Shown: piece by piece, positions 43,201 to 54,697 of the stretch
Layout: each line of letters opens with the position of its first letter
Position numbering within the stretch: the first letter of the stretch is position 1
DNA from: Ianthella basta
Lineage: Eukaryota; Porifera; Demospongiae; Verongiida; Ianthellidae
DNA length: 64,000 bases
Assembly: GCA_964019415.1 (NCBI GenBank)
Contig: OZ025880.1
Coordinates: forward strand, 7,432,585 to 7,496,584
Direction: 5' to 3'
The notes under the pieces: model-generated
The model's input: the letters and a program-made list of their open reading frames with translations, nothing else
Told to the model about the DNA's origin: nothing
Database searches by the model: none
Translations under genes and position numbers: made by a program

Positions 43201-46200
43201 ATCAAAGCGTTGCCTGAGGGTATTGAGACAGCACTCCACACATCACTCCACACATCACTCCACACATCACTCCACACAGCACTCCACACATCACTCCACA
43301 CAGCACTCCACACATCACTCCAGACATCACTCCATCACTCCACACATTACTCCACACAGCACTCCACACATCACTCCACACATCACTCCATCACTCCACA
43401 CATCACTCCACACAGCACTCCATCACTCCAGACATCACTCCATCACTCCACACTACTCCACACAGCACTCCACACATCACTCCACACATCACTCCATCAC
43501 TCCACACATCACTCCACACAGCACTCCATCACTCCACACATCACTCCACACATCACTCCATCACTCCACACATCACTCCACACATCACTCCATCACTCCA
43601 CACATCACTCCACACAGCACTCCATCACTCCAGACATCACTCCATCACTCCACACTACTCCACACAGCACTCCACACATCACTCCACACATCACTCCATC
43701 ACTCCACACATCACTCCACACATCACTCCATCACTCCACACATCACTCCACACATCACTCCATCACTCCACACATCACTCCACACAGCACTCCATCACTC
43801 CACACAGCACTCCACACAGCACTCCACACATCACTCCATCACTCCACACATCACTCCACACAGCACTCCACACAGCACTCCACACATCACTCCACACATC
43901 ACTCCACACATCACTCCACACATCACTCCACACATCACTCCACACAGCACTCCACACATCACTCCACACATCACTCCACACATCACTCCACACATCACTC
44001 CACACATCACTCCACACATCACTCCACACAGCACTCCACACATCACTCCACACAGCACTCCACACATCACTCCACACATCACTCCACACATCACTCCACA
44101 CATCACTCCACACAGCACTCCACACAGCACTCCACACTACTCCACACAGCACTCCATCACTCCAGACATCACTCCATCACTCCACACTACTCCACACAGC
44201 ACTCCACACATCACTCCACACATCACTCCATCACTCCAGACATCACTCCATCACTCCACACATCACTCCACACAGCACTCCACACATCACTCCACACATC
44301 ACTCCACACATCACTCCACACATCACTCCACACATCACTCCACACATCACTCCACACATCACTCCACACATCACTCCACACATCACTCCACACAGCACTC
44401 CACACATCACTCCACACAGCACTCCATCACTCCACACAGCTCACAGAACACAACAGAGAGAACAAGTCTCTCCTAGCCCCCCTCCCAACACACCTCGCTT
44501 CAGAGTGTGTTCCAGCTGGCGGTAAAAGGCAGTCAGAGCGCCTTCATCTCGTTCCTTCAGGTCAACCCTCTCTGGGATCCAGCCTGTCAGAGCATGCAGG
44601 TCAATGTTCTGTAGTGACAGAAGCAGTGACACTTGTGACATGTCACATAACACAGTGACATGTGACTTGTTAATAAGATATTCTCACACCCAGCCTCCCT
44701 CACTCCACCCCTGCCATTCCCACTCAGCCTCCCATGCCCCACCCCTTCCACTCCCTCTCCCCACCCCTATGACTACACCCAGCCCCCCTTGCCCCACCCC
44801 TGCTACTCCCACCCAGCCCCCCTTGCCCTACCCCTGCCACTCCCACCACTCACAGAGCTGCTCCCAGGAAAGTCGTAGCCTCCCATCACCTTCATGTAGG
44901 CCTTCTCGATCAAGCTCACCCAAAACTCATCTTCATTTTGTGAGAAGGAGCACAGCAGCTCGCCGCTGTCTCCCAGCGGCAGACGGTCGTCTATCACCAC
45001 CTGGTACATAGGTACAAGCAGATCAAACCAGTCAGCCCCCTCCCACACGACCCCACTCCTCCCACACTGCCCTGCCCCTTCCACACTGCCCCACCCCTTC
45101 CACACTGCCCCACCCCTCCCACACTGCCCCAACCCTTCCACACTGCCCCACCCCTTCCACACTGCCCCGCCCCTCCCACACTGCCCCACCCCTCCCACAC
45201 GGCCCCGCCCCTCCCACATGGCCCACCCCTTCCACACAGCCCCACCCCTCCCACACTGCCCCGCCCCTCCCACACTGCCCCACCCCTCCCACACTGCCCC
45301 ACCCCTCTTGTGCGCACCTTCCTCCGACAGCCATTGATGTGCAGCCTAACCAAGTACTTGCCGCATGGGTTCAAGACGGGCAGGCCATGACGGTTCTGAG
45401 GGTAGACCACACTTGTGATGAGTCGCTCCTGGAACTTGCGCTCGTAGTCAGCACAGATGGCCAGTGAGGCCACAAAGGAGCAGTCTCCTATCAGAGTCTG
45501 ATGATGGAGAGGAGTGGTGGAGGGAGGGAGGGGGAGGGGTGGAGTGAGGGAGGGAGAGGGTGGGGTAAGAGTGAAAATGTCCCTCCCTCTGCCACACCCA
45601 CTTGCTTTATGGCCATGCTGGAGACCATTTTGATCATCTTGGGGTCATCACAAATGTCATCCGGGCGGACCCAGCCTTGGAGCTGCTTCTTCTGTTTCTC
45701 AGCCAAAGCAGGCAGCCCATCTGGATCTGCACACAGACAGCAGGACAGCTGACAGCGACGCAGACAGTTGAGCCAGACTACATCCACCAGGTACAACATG
45801 CCTGACCCTCACTTGTCCCCCTTGTCCCACCCTCTGTCCCTCATTCCATCCCTGTCCCCCCCCACCCTGTCCCACCCCCCATCCCACCCCTTGTCCCACC
45901 CCCTGCCCCACCCCCATCCCACCTCCCGTCCCACCTGCCAAGCCCCGCTACCTCTACCAGGTACAATGTGTGCACACCTTTGAAGGTCCCAGGCAGTTTG
46001 GTGACTTGCTTTAGCTCATCCACGTCCGAGTCCCTCCATGGGAGGTAGCGCTTGCCGTTGATGAAGCCTGTGTACCTGTAGGACAGCGACACCTCACCAT
46101 GCAGAGGTAACCATGACAACCAGATAAGTCATGGATACTTACTCCAAGATCTTTTTCTCCTTTTCTGTGAAGTCCCCGCCCCCACTACTCCCCTTTGAGG

Positions 46201-48830
46201 GCTTCTTGCCAGCCCCTCCCCCTTGGGGTGGGGGCACACTTGGTTTAGCACCTATAGGCATAGATAGGTCATCCTTAGTGTCAAGGAAACTGGTAAGGGG
46301 GCGGAGTCGCAAGGCGTCCCGTAAACGATCGTCAATGTCTCGCTCAAGTGAACCACCTTTACCTACAAAACAAGGGTTATGATGTCATGTGATGTCACGT
46401 GATGTCACATGCACCGTACGCACTTGTAGCCCTGTCCTCCGGGTTGAATGTGGGCGGGGCTGGGAGGTCCAGTGAGTCCTTTGCCTTGCTAGCTGCCTTG
46501 GCACTCTTAATCTGCTCCAGCCTGTCCAGTCCTAACTTGATACGCTTCTTCACTGCAATGGACACCTTTGGGTCACTCACTTTCTTGAGCTGTTGGGAGG
46601 AGAGTGTGGGGGAGGGAAAGAGGGGGAGGGAGGGGAGGAGGAGGAGGCAGGGCAGGAGGGGGGAGAGAGGGGAGGAGGGGGAGGGAGGGGAGGAGGGGGG
46701 AGGGAGGGCAGGAGAGGGGAGAGAGGGAAAGAGGGGGAGGGAAGGGAGGAGGGGGAGGGAGGAGGGGGAGGGAGGGGAAGGGGAGGGATGTAGCCTAGTA
46801 GCAGCAGCTGTGCAGAGGTGGTGCTGCCCACCTACCCCCTGCAGTGCCGTCTCCACTGCCCTGGAGTACATGCCCATGGCCACGTCAAGGTGCCCCTTCT
46901 CGTCCTCCACACACGCCTGCTCTAGCTGGTACTCCAACTGCCGCAACACACCCTAGGGGCGGGGCCACGCTGGGTCACATGACAACAACACTACTGCTAC
47001 AGGGTTTCACTCTTGTCCAATTTGTGGCATGTGGACTAGTCTGTGCTAAGGGCTGTCAGAGTGAGGAGTGGTCACAACGCACCTTATCAAACACTTCCTC
47101 AGTGCTTCTCTGTCGTCTGAAGGCTGAGGGGAGGGGAGGAGAGGGGAGGGGAGGGGAGGGGAGGAGAGGAGAGGAGAGGAGAGGGGAGGGGAGGAGAGGG
47201 GAGGGGAGGGGAGGGGAGAGGGGAGGGGAGTGGAAGTGAGGGGCATGAGCAGAAGTGGGTGTGGCACTGACATGACACACCTCTCTCCCTGTCCCTGGCC
47301 TGCTGCTGGCGAAGTTGGGCAGCTCGGTCATTGTAGCGCTGGAGGTGTGGCATGAGCTGAGGGGAGAGGGCGGGGTCCAGGGAGCATGCACGCCCCAGCG
47401 CATTGACCGCCTCTGTGTAGAAGATAATGGCGTCACCAAGGCGACCCTGGGGGACAGGTAGAGAGATAGATACGTTGACAGGAAAGCCTATCAGCCTGAC
47501 ATTGACAGGAAAGCCTATCAGCCTGACATTGGCAGGTCTACCTGGGGGTCCGCAGACTCACTTACAACAGACGGAAAAGAGATCGATGCACAGAATGTCA
47601 TAATAGATTATGAATGAAATTGTCATGCTAACTAAGTGAGTGAGAAGAGAGATTGGACCTGCCCACCTCCACCCTGACACACCCTCTCAGGGGAGCTTTC
47701 ACTCCAACCAGCTCATTTCACCCCTGCACATACTAGCACATGGACACATACGGATATGTACACACATCGGACACAAAGGGACACATAGGGACACATAGGG
47801 ACACATAGGGACACATAGGGACACATAGGGACACATAGGGACACAAAGGGACACATAGGGACACATAGGGACACATAGGGACACATAGGGACACATAGGG
47901 ACACATAGGGACACATAGGGACACATAGGGACACATAGGGACACATAGGGACACATAGGGACACATAGGGACACATAGGGACACATAGGGACACATAGGG
48001 ACACATAGGGACACATAGGGACACATAGGGACACATAGGGACACATAGGGACACATACGGATATGTACACACATCGGACACATCGGACACATAGGGACAC
48101 ATAGGGACACATAGGGACACATAGGGACACATAGGGACACATAGGGACACATAGGGACACATAGGGACACATAGGGACACATAGGGACACATAGGGACAC
48201 ATAGGGACACATAGGGACACATACTCTTCGCATGCTCTTTCAGGCTTTGTACTGCCTCATGCAGACTACTGTGCAGTTGTTTGGCAGGAGTGTACTAAAG
48301 AGCTACAGACTAAAGCAGAGAGGATCCTAAACTATGGCATGCGACTGATCCTATCACAACCACCCAGGACACCTAGTGGGGAGATGAGGCGTACTCTGCA
48401 CTGGATGCCCCTAGAAAGACGTAGAGTTATGAGATCCTTCTCTTTTAGAGCATCGGTAGACTGGTCAAACCTTCCTCCGGAGATCAGAAGTATCAAGTCC
48501 GCTCCACTTTCAATCTTATCTTATGAATTAACTTTCCATTACAGATCATTTTGTCAATCATAATCATATTCAATTCTTACCATCACTAGCAGGACATATT
48601 GCATTGCTATCGCTTGTGTGTGCTGAATACATGTGTTTCCAGGACTCCCAGGCAGGCCAGCCGCATGAGCTGATGGGACCATCCTGTGTCAATAACCTAA
48701 CCACACAGACCAACCACCCACAGTACTCTGAGGGACTCACGTCCTGGTCACTCGAGATTGCTTGGTGAGCGAACTGGAGTCCTTCTTGTTGACTTGCAAA
48801 GGCCAACGCGCGAGGGTCCTGGAACTCCAT
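40253..48830 (-). CDS. CAPN7: Calpain-7 (867 aa, 20 exons)
   Basis: The exons are 48741-48830, 47281-47446, 47083-47123, 46836-46952, 46424-46589, 46143-46362, 45978-46075, 45598-45726, 45318-45487, 44854-45000, 44494-44608, 43104-43213, 42894-43035, 42715-42814, 41654-41706, 41396-41481, 40890-41174, 40671-40810, 40493-40579 and 40253-40394 (868 codons). Two MIT-type helical domains ([25 protein letters not shown]) precede the calpain protease core. The catalytic triad is present: Cys in DCSFVASLA, His in LHAYAVLDV and Asn in [13 protein letters not shown]. Other conserved stretches are [30 protein letters not shown] and LLSRHITDK; two C2-like beta domains complete the protein. Calpain-7 is a cytosolic/endosomal cysteine protease acting with ESCRT-III through its MIT domains. 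Human protein is 813 aa. It is convergent with the ZSWIM gene (208 bp apart). Confidence 0.93.
40848..40871. repeat. Poly(C) run in a calpain-7 intron
   Basis: More than 20 consecutive C (with one or two edge bases) in the intron 40811-40889. The exact length is likely to be unreliable in any assembly. Confidence 0.9.
41190..41295. repeat. ATCACATGACATTAC short tandem repeat
   Basis: Imperfect units of CATCACATCACATGACATTA in the intron 41175-41395 of calpain-7. Confidence 0.8.
41737..42702. repeat. CACACCAGCACACCAACACAGG minisatellite in a calpain-7 intron
   Basis: Almost 1 kb of interleaved CACACCGGCACACTAG and CACACCAACACAGG units filling intron 41707-42714. Cys/Val-rich minus-strand frames across it are artefacts. 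Confidence 0.95.
43228..44452. repeat. 12-bp minisatellite (ACATCACTCCAC)n in a calpain-7 intron
   Basis: About 100 units, with ACAGCACTCCAC, CCATCACTCCA and CACTACTCCA variants, filling intron 43214-44493. His/Ser/Thr and Trp/Val frames in several registers are repeat artefacts. Confidence 0.95.
45045..45308. repeat. 18-bp minisatellite (CCACACTGCCCCACCCCT)n
   Basis: About 15 units filling intron 45001-45317 of calpain-7. Confidence 0.92.
46600..46795. repeat. Polypurine (GGAGGGGGAGGGA)n tract
   Basis: Plus-strand purine tract in intron 46590-46835 of calpain-7. In mRNA sense it is C/T. Confidence 0.9.
47125..47235. repeat. Polypurine (GGGGAGGGGAGGAGA)n tract
   Basis: Purine tract directly next to the acceptor of the 41-nt exon 47083-47123. 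In mRNA sense it forms the polypyrimidine tract. Confidence 0.9.
47745..48222. repeat. 10-bp minisatellite (GGGACACATA)n in calpain-7 intron 1
   Basis: About 45 units in two blocks, each introduced by the same CATACGGATATGTACACACA spacer (near 47746 and 48054), which implies block duplication. All three minus-strand frames are open by repetition. Confidence 0.95.
48225..48563 (+). mobile_element. 3' end of a non-LTR retrotransposon (truncated LINE reverse transcriptase C-terminus)
   Basis: The forward frame contains [40 protein letters not shown] and [14 protein letters not shown], ending at TAA 48561-48563. These match the C-terminal pattern of CR1/jockey-type reverse transcriptases (Y..VVW, LQ..A.R.I, L.WLPL..RR, WN.LP..IR). 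No polymerase catalytic motifs remain; it is 5'-truncated and abuts the 10-bp array. It lies antisense in calpain-7 intron 1. Confidence 0.75.
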
Positions 48831-49418
48831 GTCGACCGGAACACGCACGCACAGGAGAAATGTACAATGGCAAACCACGCGCACGGGCGGGGGACGATGA
48901 ATCAGCAGTTAGAACTCATGACGGAAAAGGCGGCCATTTATTTAAAGTCACATGACACTGAAATGACGTAACGTGTTAGTGCGTAGCAGCATAGACCCTA
49001 CTCTATGGTGGTTAAGCAGATAGTCAGATACTGTATATACACTCATATTATAGGGTGTAGTGTATTATGGTACAATTAATGCTGCTACGCTTACCTGCAG
49101 ATTGTCTGTGCGCTGTAGGTCCTTATAGTCTATGTATGCCTTACTAGCCATACCATATTATATGGTGCGTAGTGTATGGTACAGTGCACACCACGCAGTG
49201 CACACAGGGCACTCGTCACGTGGATGGCCACGCCACAGTCCAGTGTACTTTGGCAGACACATGTCGCACCAATCAGATTGCAGCACACACATGCAAATAC
49301 AAACAAAAATAAAGTACTCATTAGCAGCTGACCAGGTCACTTGACACTGCACATTATTGTCATGTATGGAGTAGCATGGAGTGGCTGAGTAGAGTGGTGG
49401 GTGTGTCAGGTGGGTGTG
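48831..49418. promoter_or_regulatory. Intergenic: calpain-7 promoter side and ANKIB1-like 3' flank
   Basis: This 588-bp gap between two minus-strand genes should contain the calpain-7 promoter. A GC-rich start is at 48830-48900, then AT-rich DNA with no recognised element or gene. Confidence 0.35.
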
Positions 49419-49726
49419 TTAGGTCCGGTCCAAGTCGTATGACTGCTCGAGGTGCGCAATGAGGATCCGCAGGAAGGCATTCACGTAAGGGTTTGGAACA
49501 TCAACCTCAAATTCTTCCTCCTCCTCATCCGACGGGGGAGTGGCGGGCGCCCTTGTTCGCTGGAGGCAGCGCTCAGCGACTGTACAGAACTGGCCAGTGT
49601 AGCTGCTGCAGAGGTGAACCAGGTTCTTGGCAGCTGTAACAATCTCGGCACGAGTGGCTGTCATATGTGGCCCGTTGACCATTCGAGACAAATGTTCTTC
49701 TTGTTCCTCTATGCGTGCCTGGGAGC

Positions 49727-49757
<31 letters not shown>

Positions 49758-51399
49758 GATACATTTAATATAATTAGGGAGCAAAGTGAAGCACTGGACC
49801 CCTTAAGTGATGCACTGGACCTCCTAAGTGATGCACTGGACCCCCTAAGTGATGCACTGGACCCCCTAAGTGATGCACTGGACCCCCTAAGTGAAGCACT
49901 GGGCCCCCTAAGTGAAGCACTGGGCCCCCTAAGTGATGCACTGGACCCCGTAAGTGAAGCACTGGACCTCCTAAGTGATGCACTGGACCCCCTAAGTGAT
50001 GCACCGGACCCCTAAGTGATGCACCGGACCCCCTAAGTGATGCACCGGACCCCCTAAGTGATGCACTGGACCCCTTAAGTGAAGCACTGGCCCCCCTAAG
50101 TGATGCACTGGACCCCCTAAGTGATGCACTGGACCTCCTAAGTGATGCACTGGACCCCCTAAGTGATGCACTGGACCCCCTAAGTGATGCACTGGACACC
50201 CTAAGTGAAGCACTGGGCCCCCTAAGTGATGCACTGGACACCCTAAGTGATGCACTGGACCTCCTAAGTGATGCACTGGACCCCCTAAGTGATGCACTGG
50301 ACTACCTAAGTGATGCACTGGCCCCCCTAAGTGAAGCACTGGACCCCCTAAGTGATGCACTGGCCCCCCTAAGTGATGCACTGGACCCCCTAAGTGATGC
50401 ACTGGACCCCCTAAGTGAAGCACTGGACCCCCTAAGTGATGCACTGGACCCCCTAAGTGAAGCACTGGACCCCCTAAGTGATGCACTGGACCCCCTAAGT
50501 GATGCACTGGACCCCCTAAGTGAAGCACTGGACCCCTTACATGACACACCGGACACTCAATGGTATATGTAACAGATAAGGTGAATGCATGTCACATGAC
50601 AATCACACGACAAACATGGCTGTCACCTGGAAGGTGCTGTGTTCCTCCGTATCATCGTTGGCAGGGTCCAGCAGGAAGCTGAGTGCGTAGGAGGCGGCCA
50701 GGATGGGGCGTGTGCGGACTAGCACGCCATACACCAGGTAGAGGAAGGGGGTGTCCCCAACCGAGCCATTCAATTGAGGATCCACCCAACACCCAGTTGC
50801 CTTGGCAACCTTATTGACTGGGGGTGAGGAGGGGGAGGGGGAGAAGACTGAACACTTGAACACTTGGGGTTAGACGCTTAGTGTCTGTCTGTCTGTCAGT
50901 CTGTCTGTCTGTCTGCAAATGGCTACCTCTGGCATCCAAAACGCTTGCCAGCTTTTCCATCTCAGATTGTTTTTCATGTGCCTTGACCATTTCTATCCGG
51001 TCGAGCTTTCAGCAGAGGGAAAGGATGGGGTTTTAGGTGAGGGCATCACATGTGCACATTCATGTACATGCTCCCCTTCCCCACACTCTCTGCCCCTCCC
51101 CCACCCTCCCTTCCTGACTCACCACCATGTTCTCCAGGTGGCTCTGATACTTGCTGTAGAGAGCCTCAAATGTCTCACGACGCCGCTCCCTTAGAACAGC
51201 CTCGATATCCCTTGCCTCGGCTGACTGTGTGGGTGGAGGTAGAGGAGTGTGTGTGGGTGGAGTGCGGCGTGCCCATATGCCCCCTCCCACCCAGTGAGTG
51301 AGGTGAGTGAAGCCCACCGCTTGCTCTCTCATTTGCTCCAGTCTCTGATTGGCCTCACGGATACGTGCCACCCTGTTGCACCTGGAGGAGATACCATGT

Positions 51400-51454
<55 letters not shown>

Positions 51455-54400
51455 CACACACACACACACGTCACACACACACACACACAGACACACACAC
51501 ACACACACACTGCTCTGTACACTTTCGCTATAAAATGATGTGGTGGGCACTAACTGGAAGTATCCTCCTGTTTCCCGGCTGTGGCTGGACCACGGGTCGA
51601 GGCAGACCCAGCAGAAGTCATAGCGGCACTGAGGGGCGGAGCCAAGGCATAGGTATATAGCTCTATGAAGGGGCTTCCCCATGATGTCATTTCTCACCTT
51701 GGTACAAGTAATGTGATTGCACCCATAGTTCTTTTGAATTGGACTCCTGCCACAGGGGAGGGGAGAGGGAGGGGAGGGAGAGGGGAGGGAGAGGGGAGGG
51801 GGAGGGGGAGGGAGAGGGGAGGGGGAGGGGGAGGGAGAGGGGAGGGGGAGGGGAGGGGGAGGGGGAGGGAGGAATAGGACGGGAGAGGGAGGGGAGGGAG
51901 AGGGGAGAGGGAGGGGAGGGAGGGAATGGAGGGAGAAAAGGAGGGGAGTGGGAGGAGGGGAAGTGGAAGGGAGGAGAATGGGAGGGAGGGGGAGGGAAGG
52001 GAGGTCACTCAGAAACGTGCACACATAATATATGCACACTGACACTCACCGCATGCCCACCCAATCACCCACCCACACACCCTCACCCACTCACTTGCAC
52101 CTCGGACAGGGTTTGGTGTTGCTAGCAATCCAGTTCACGTTCTCAGCCTTCGCTACCATAGTGCGAGTCAGGTCCACCTGACCTTTAGGGGGAGGGGCAG
52201 AGTCAGTGAGGGGCGGGGTCAGTAAGAGGGCCGGGTCAGGAGTGCCCTATCCAACCTTTGTGGTAGTCCTCAATAGTGGTCTGCCACTTGTTCCACAGGT
52301 CGCAGGGGAGGGGCTCGTGGCCTGGCTCCTCTAGACACTCCCTGGGCAGCAGTGAAGAGCACATGTGCTCTGACAGCTCACACCTCATGCAGTGCCTGTA
52401 GACTGCTCACCAGCAGAAGGTGTGACCATCCTCACACTCCACGTTCAATCCTGACCTCTCACTAGCCCCACCCCCTTTGCTGATGTAGCTGACGACCTTT
52501 CCACACGCTGTGTGCGGACACCACTTGGTCTGGCGGCTGGCATCAACAAACTCCTGCACCAACAGACATAACAAGCTAATACCTCCAACAATCCATTGGG
52601 TCACACCGTTGCCATGGCAACACAAACTCACCTGCAGTCCAAACCGTTGGAACTTCTCTCTGAGTGAGGCAGACATGTGTTTCTCTAGGACATCCTGTAA
52701 GGTGGACTGGGGGTGAGCCCGCCCCTCTGCACAGGCATGGCCACGCCCCCACTTACCGTTGGTATCACTTTTTCACAGCCACTTCCTGGGCACTTGACTC
52801 CACCCACTTTACCGTCCACTACCTTGACCTCAATGTACCTGGGGAGAGTACAGAGTGTGAATGATGGGTGTGTGAGGTGTGAGTGATGGGTGTGTGGGGT
52901 GTGAGTGATGGGTGTGTGAGGTGTGCATGATGGGTGTGTGAGGTGTGAGTGACGGGTGTGTGAGGTGCAAATGATGGGTGTGTGAGGTGCGAATGATGGG
53001 TGTGTGAGGTGCGAATGATGGGTGTGTGAGGTGTGCATGATGGGTGTGTGAGGTGTGAGTGATGGGTGTGTGAGGTGTGAGTGATGGGTGTGTGAGGTGC
53101 AAATGATGGGTGTGTGAGGTGTGAGCGATGGGTGTGTGAGGTGTGAGTGATGGGTGTGTGAGGTGTGAGCGATGGGTGTGTGAGGTGTGAGCGATGGGTG
53201 TGTGAGGTGCGAATGATGGGTGTGTGAGGTGCGAATGATGGGTGTGTGAGGTGTGAGTGATGGGTGTGTGAGGTGCGAATGATGGGTGCGTGAGGTGTGA
53301 GCGATGGGTGTGTGAGGTGTGAGTGATGGGTGTGTGAGGTGCAAATGATGGGTGTGTGAGGTGTGAGCGATGGGTGTGTGAGGTGAGTGATGGGTGCGTG
53401 AGGTGTGAGCGATGGGTGTGTGAGGTGTGAGTGATGGGTGTGTGAGGTGCAAATGATGGGTGTGTGAGGTGTGAGCGATGGGTGTGCGAGGTGTGAGTGA
53501 TGGGTGTGTGAAGTGTGAGCGATGGGTGTGTGAGGTGCGAATGATGGGTGTGTGAGGTGCGAATGATGGGTGTGTGAGGTGTGAGTGATGGGTGTGTGAG
53601 GTGCGAATGATGGGTGCGTGAGGTGTGAGCGATGGGTGTGTGAGGTGTGAGTGATGGGTGTGTGAGGTGAGTGATGGGTGTGTGAGGTGCGAATGATGGG
53701 TGTGTGAGGTGCGAATGATGGGTGCGTGAGGTGTGAGCGATGGGTGTGTGAGGTGTGAGTGATGGGTGTGTGAGGTGAGTGATGGGTGTGTGAGGTGCAA
53801 ATGATGGGTGTGTGAGGTGTGAGCGATGGGTGTGTGAGGTGTGAGTGATGGGTGCGTGAGGTGTGAGCGATGGGTGTGTGAGGTGTGAGTGATGGGTGTG
53901 TGAGGTGCGAATGATGGGTGTGTGAGGTGTGAGCGATGGGTGTGTGAGGTGTGAGTGATGGGTGTGTGAGGTGTGAGCGATGGGTGTGTGAGGTGCGAAT
54001 GATGGGTGTGTGAGGTGCGAATGATGGGTGTGTGAGGTGTGAGTGATGGGTGTGTGAGGTGCGAATGATGGGTGCGTGAGGTGTGAGCGATGGGTGTGTG
54101 AGGTGTGAGTGATGGGTGTGTGAGGTGAGTGATGGGTGTGTGAGGTGCGAATGATGGGTGTGTGAGGTGCGAATGATGGGTGCGTGAGGTGTGAGCGATG
54201 GGTGTGTGAGGTGTGAGTGATGGGTGTGTGAGGTGAGTGATGGGTGTGTGAGGTGAGTGATGGATGTGTGAGGTGTGAGTGATGGGTGTGTGAGGTGTGA
54301 GTGAGGGTGTGAGGTGTGAGTGATGGGTGTGTGCGGTGTGAGTAAGGGTGTGAGGTGTGAGTGATGGGTGTGTGAGGTGAGTGATGGGTGTGTGAGGTGT

Positions 54401-54647
54401 GAGTGATGGGTGTGTGGTGTGAGGGATGGGTGCGTGAGGTGCAAGTGATGGTGTTAGGGAAGATGGTGAGAGTGCCAACTAACTCACTGAGCGAAGCAAT
54501 CCTTACAGAACTTGTGTCGGCAGGCCAGTCCTCTTACCCGTTCATTGCTAGAGTCCAATTCAAAGCCACAGATCTCACACAGCACCTGCCACAAACAGCA
54601 CATGGAGCAGTAGTGCATGGCGCACACACACACACACACACGCGCAC

Positions 54648-54697
<50 letters not shown>

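Noticed and set aside
43144..44658. Long His/Ser/Thr frames on plus and Trp/Ser/Val frames on minus
   Set aside because: They are products of the 12-bp array in a calpain-7 intron.
52685..54478. His/Thr/Ser-rich minus-strand frames up to 597 codons
   Set aside because: They cover the 21-bp minisatellite intron between two exons of the ANKIB1-like gene that splice in perfect phase.
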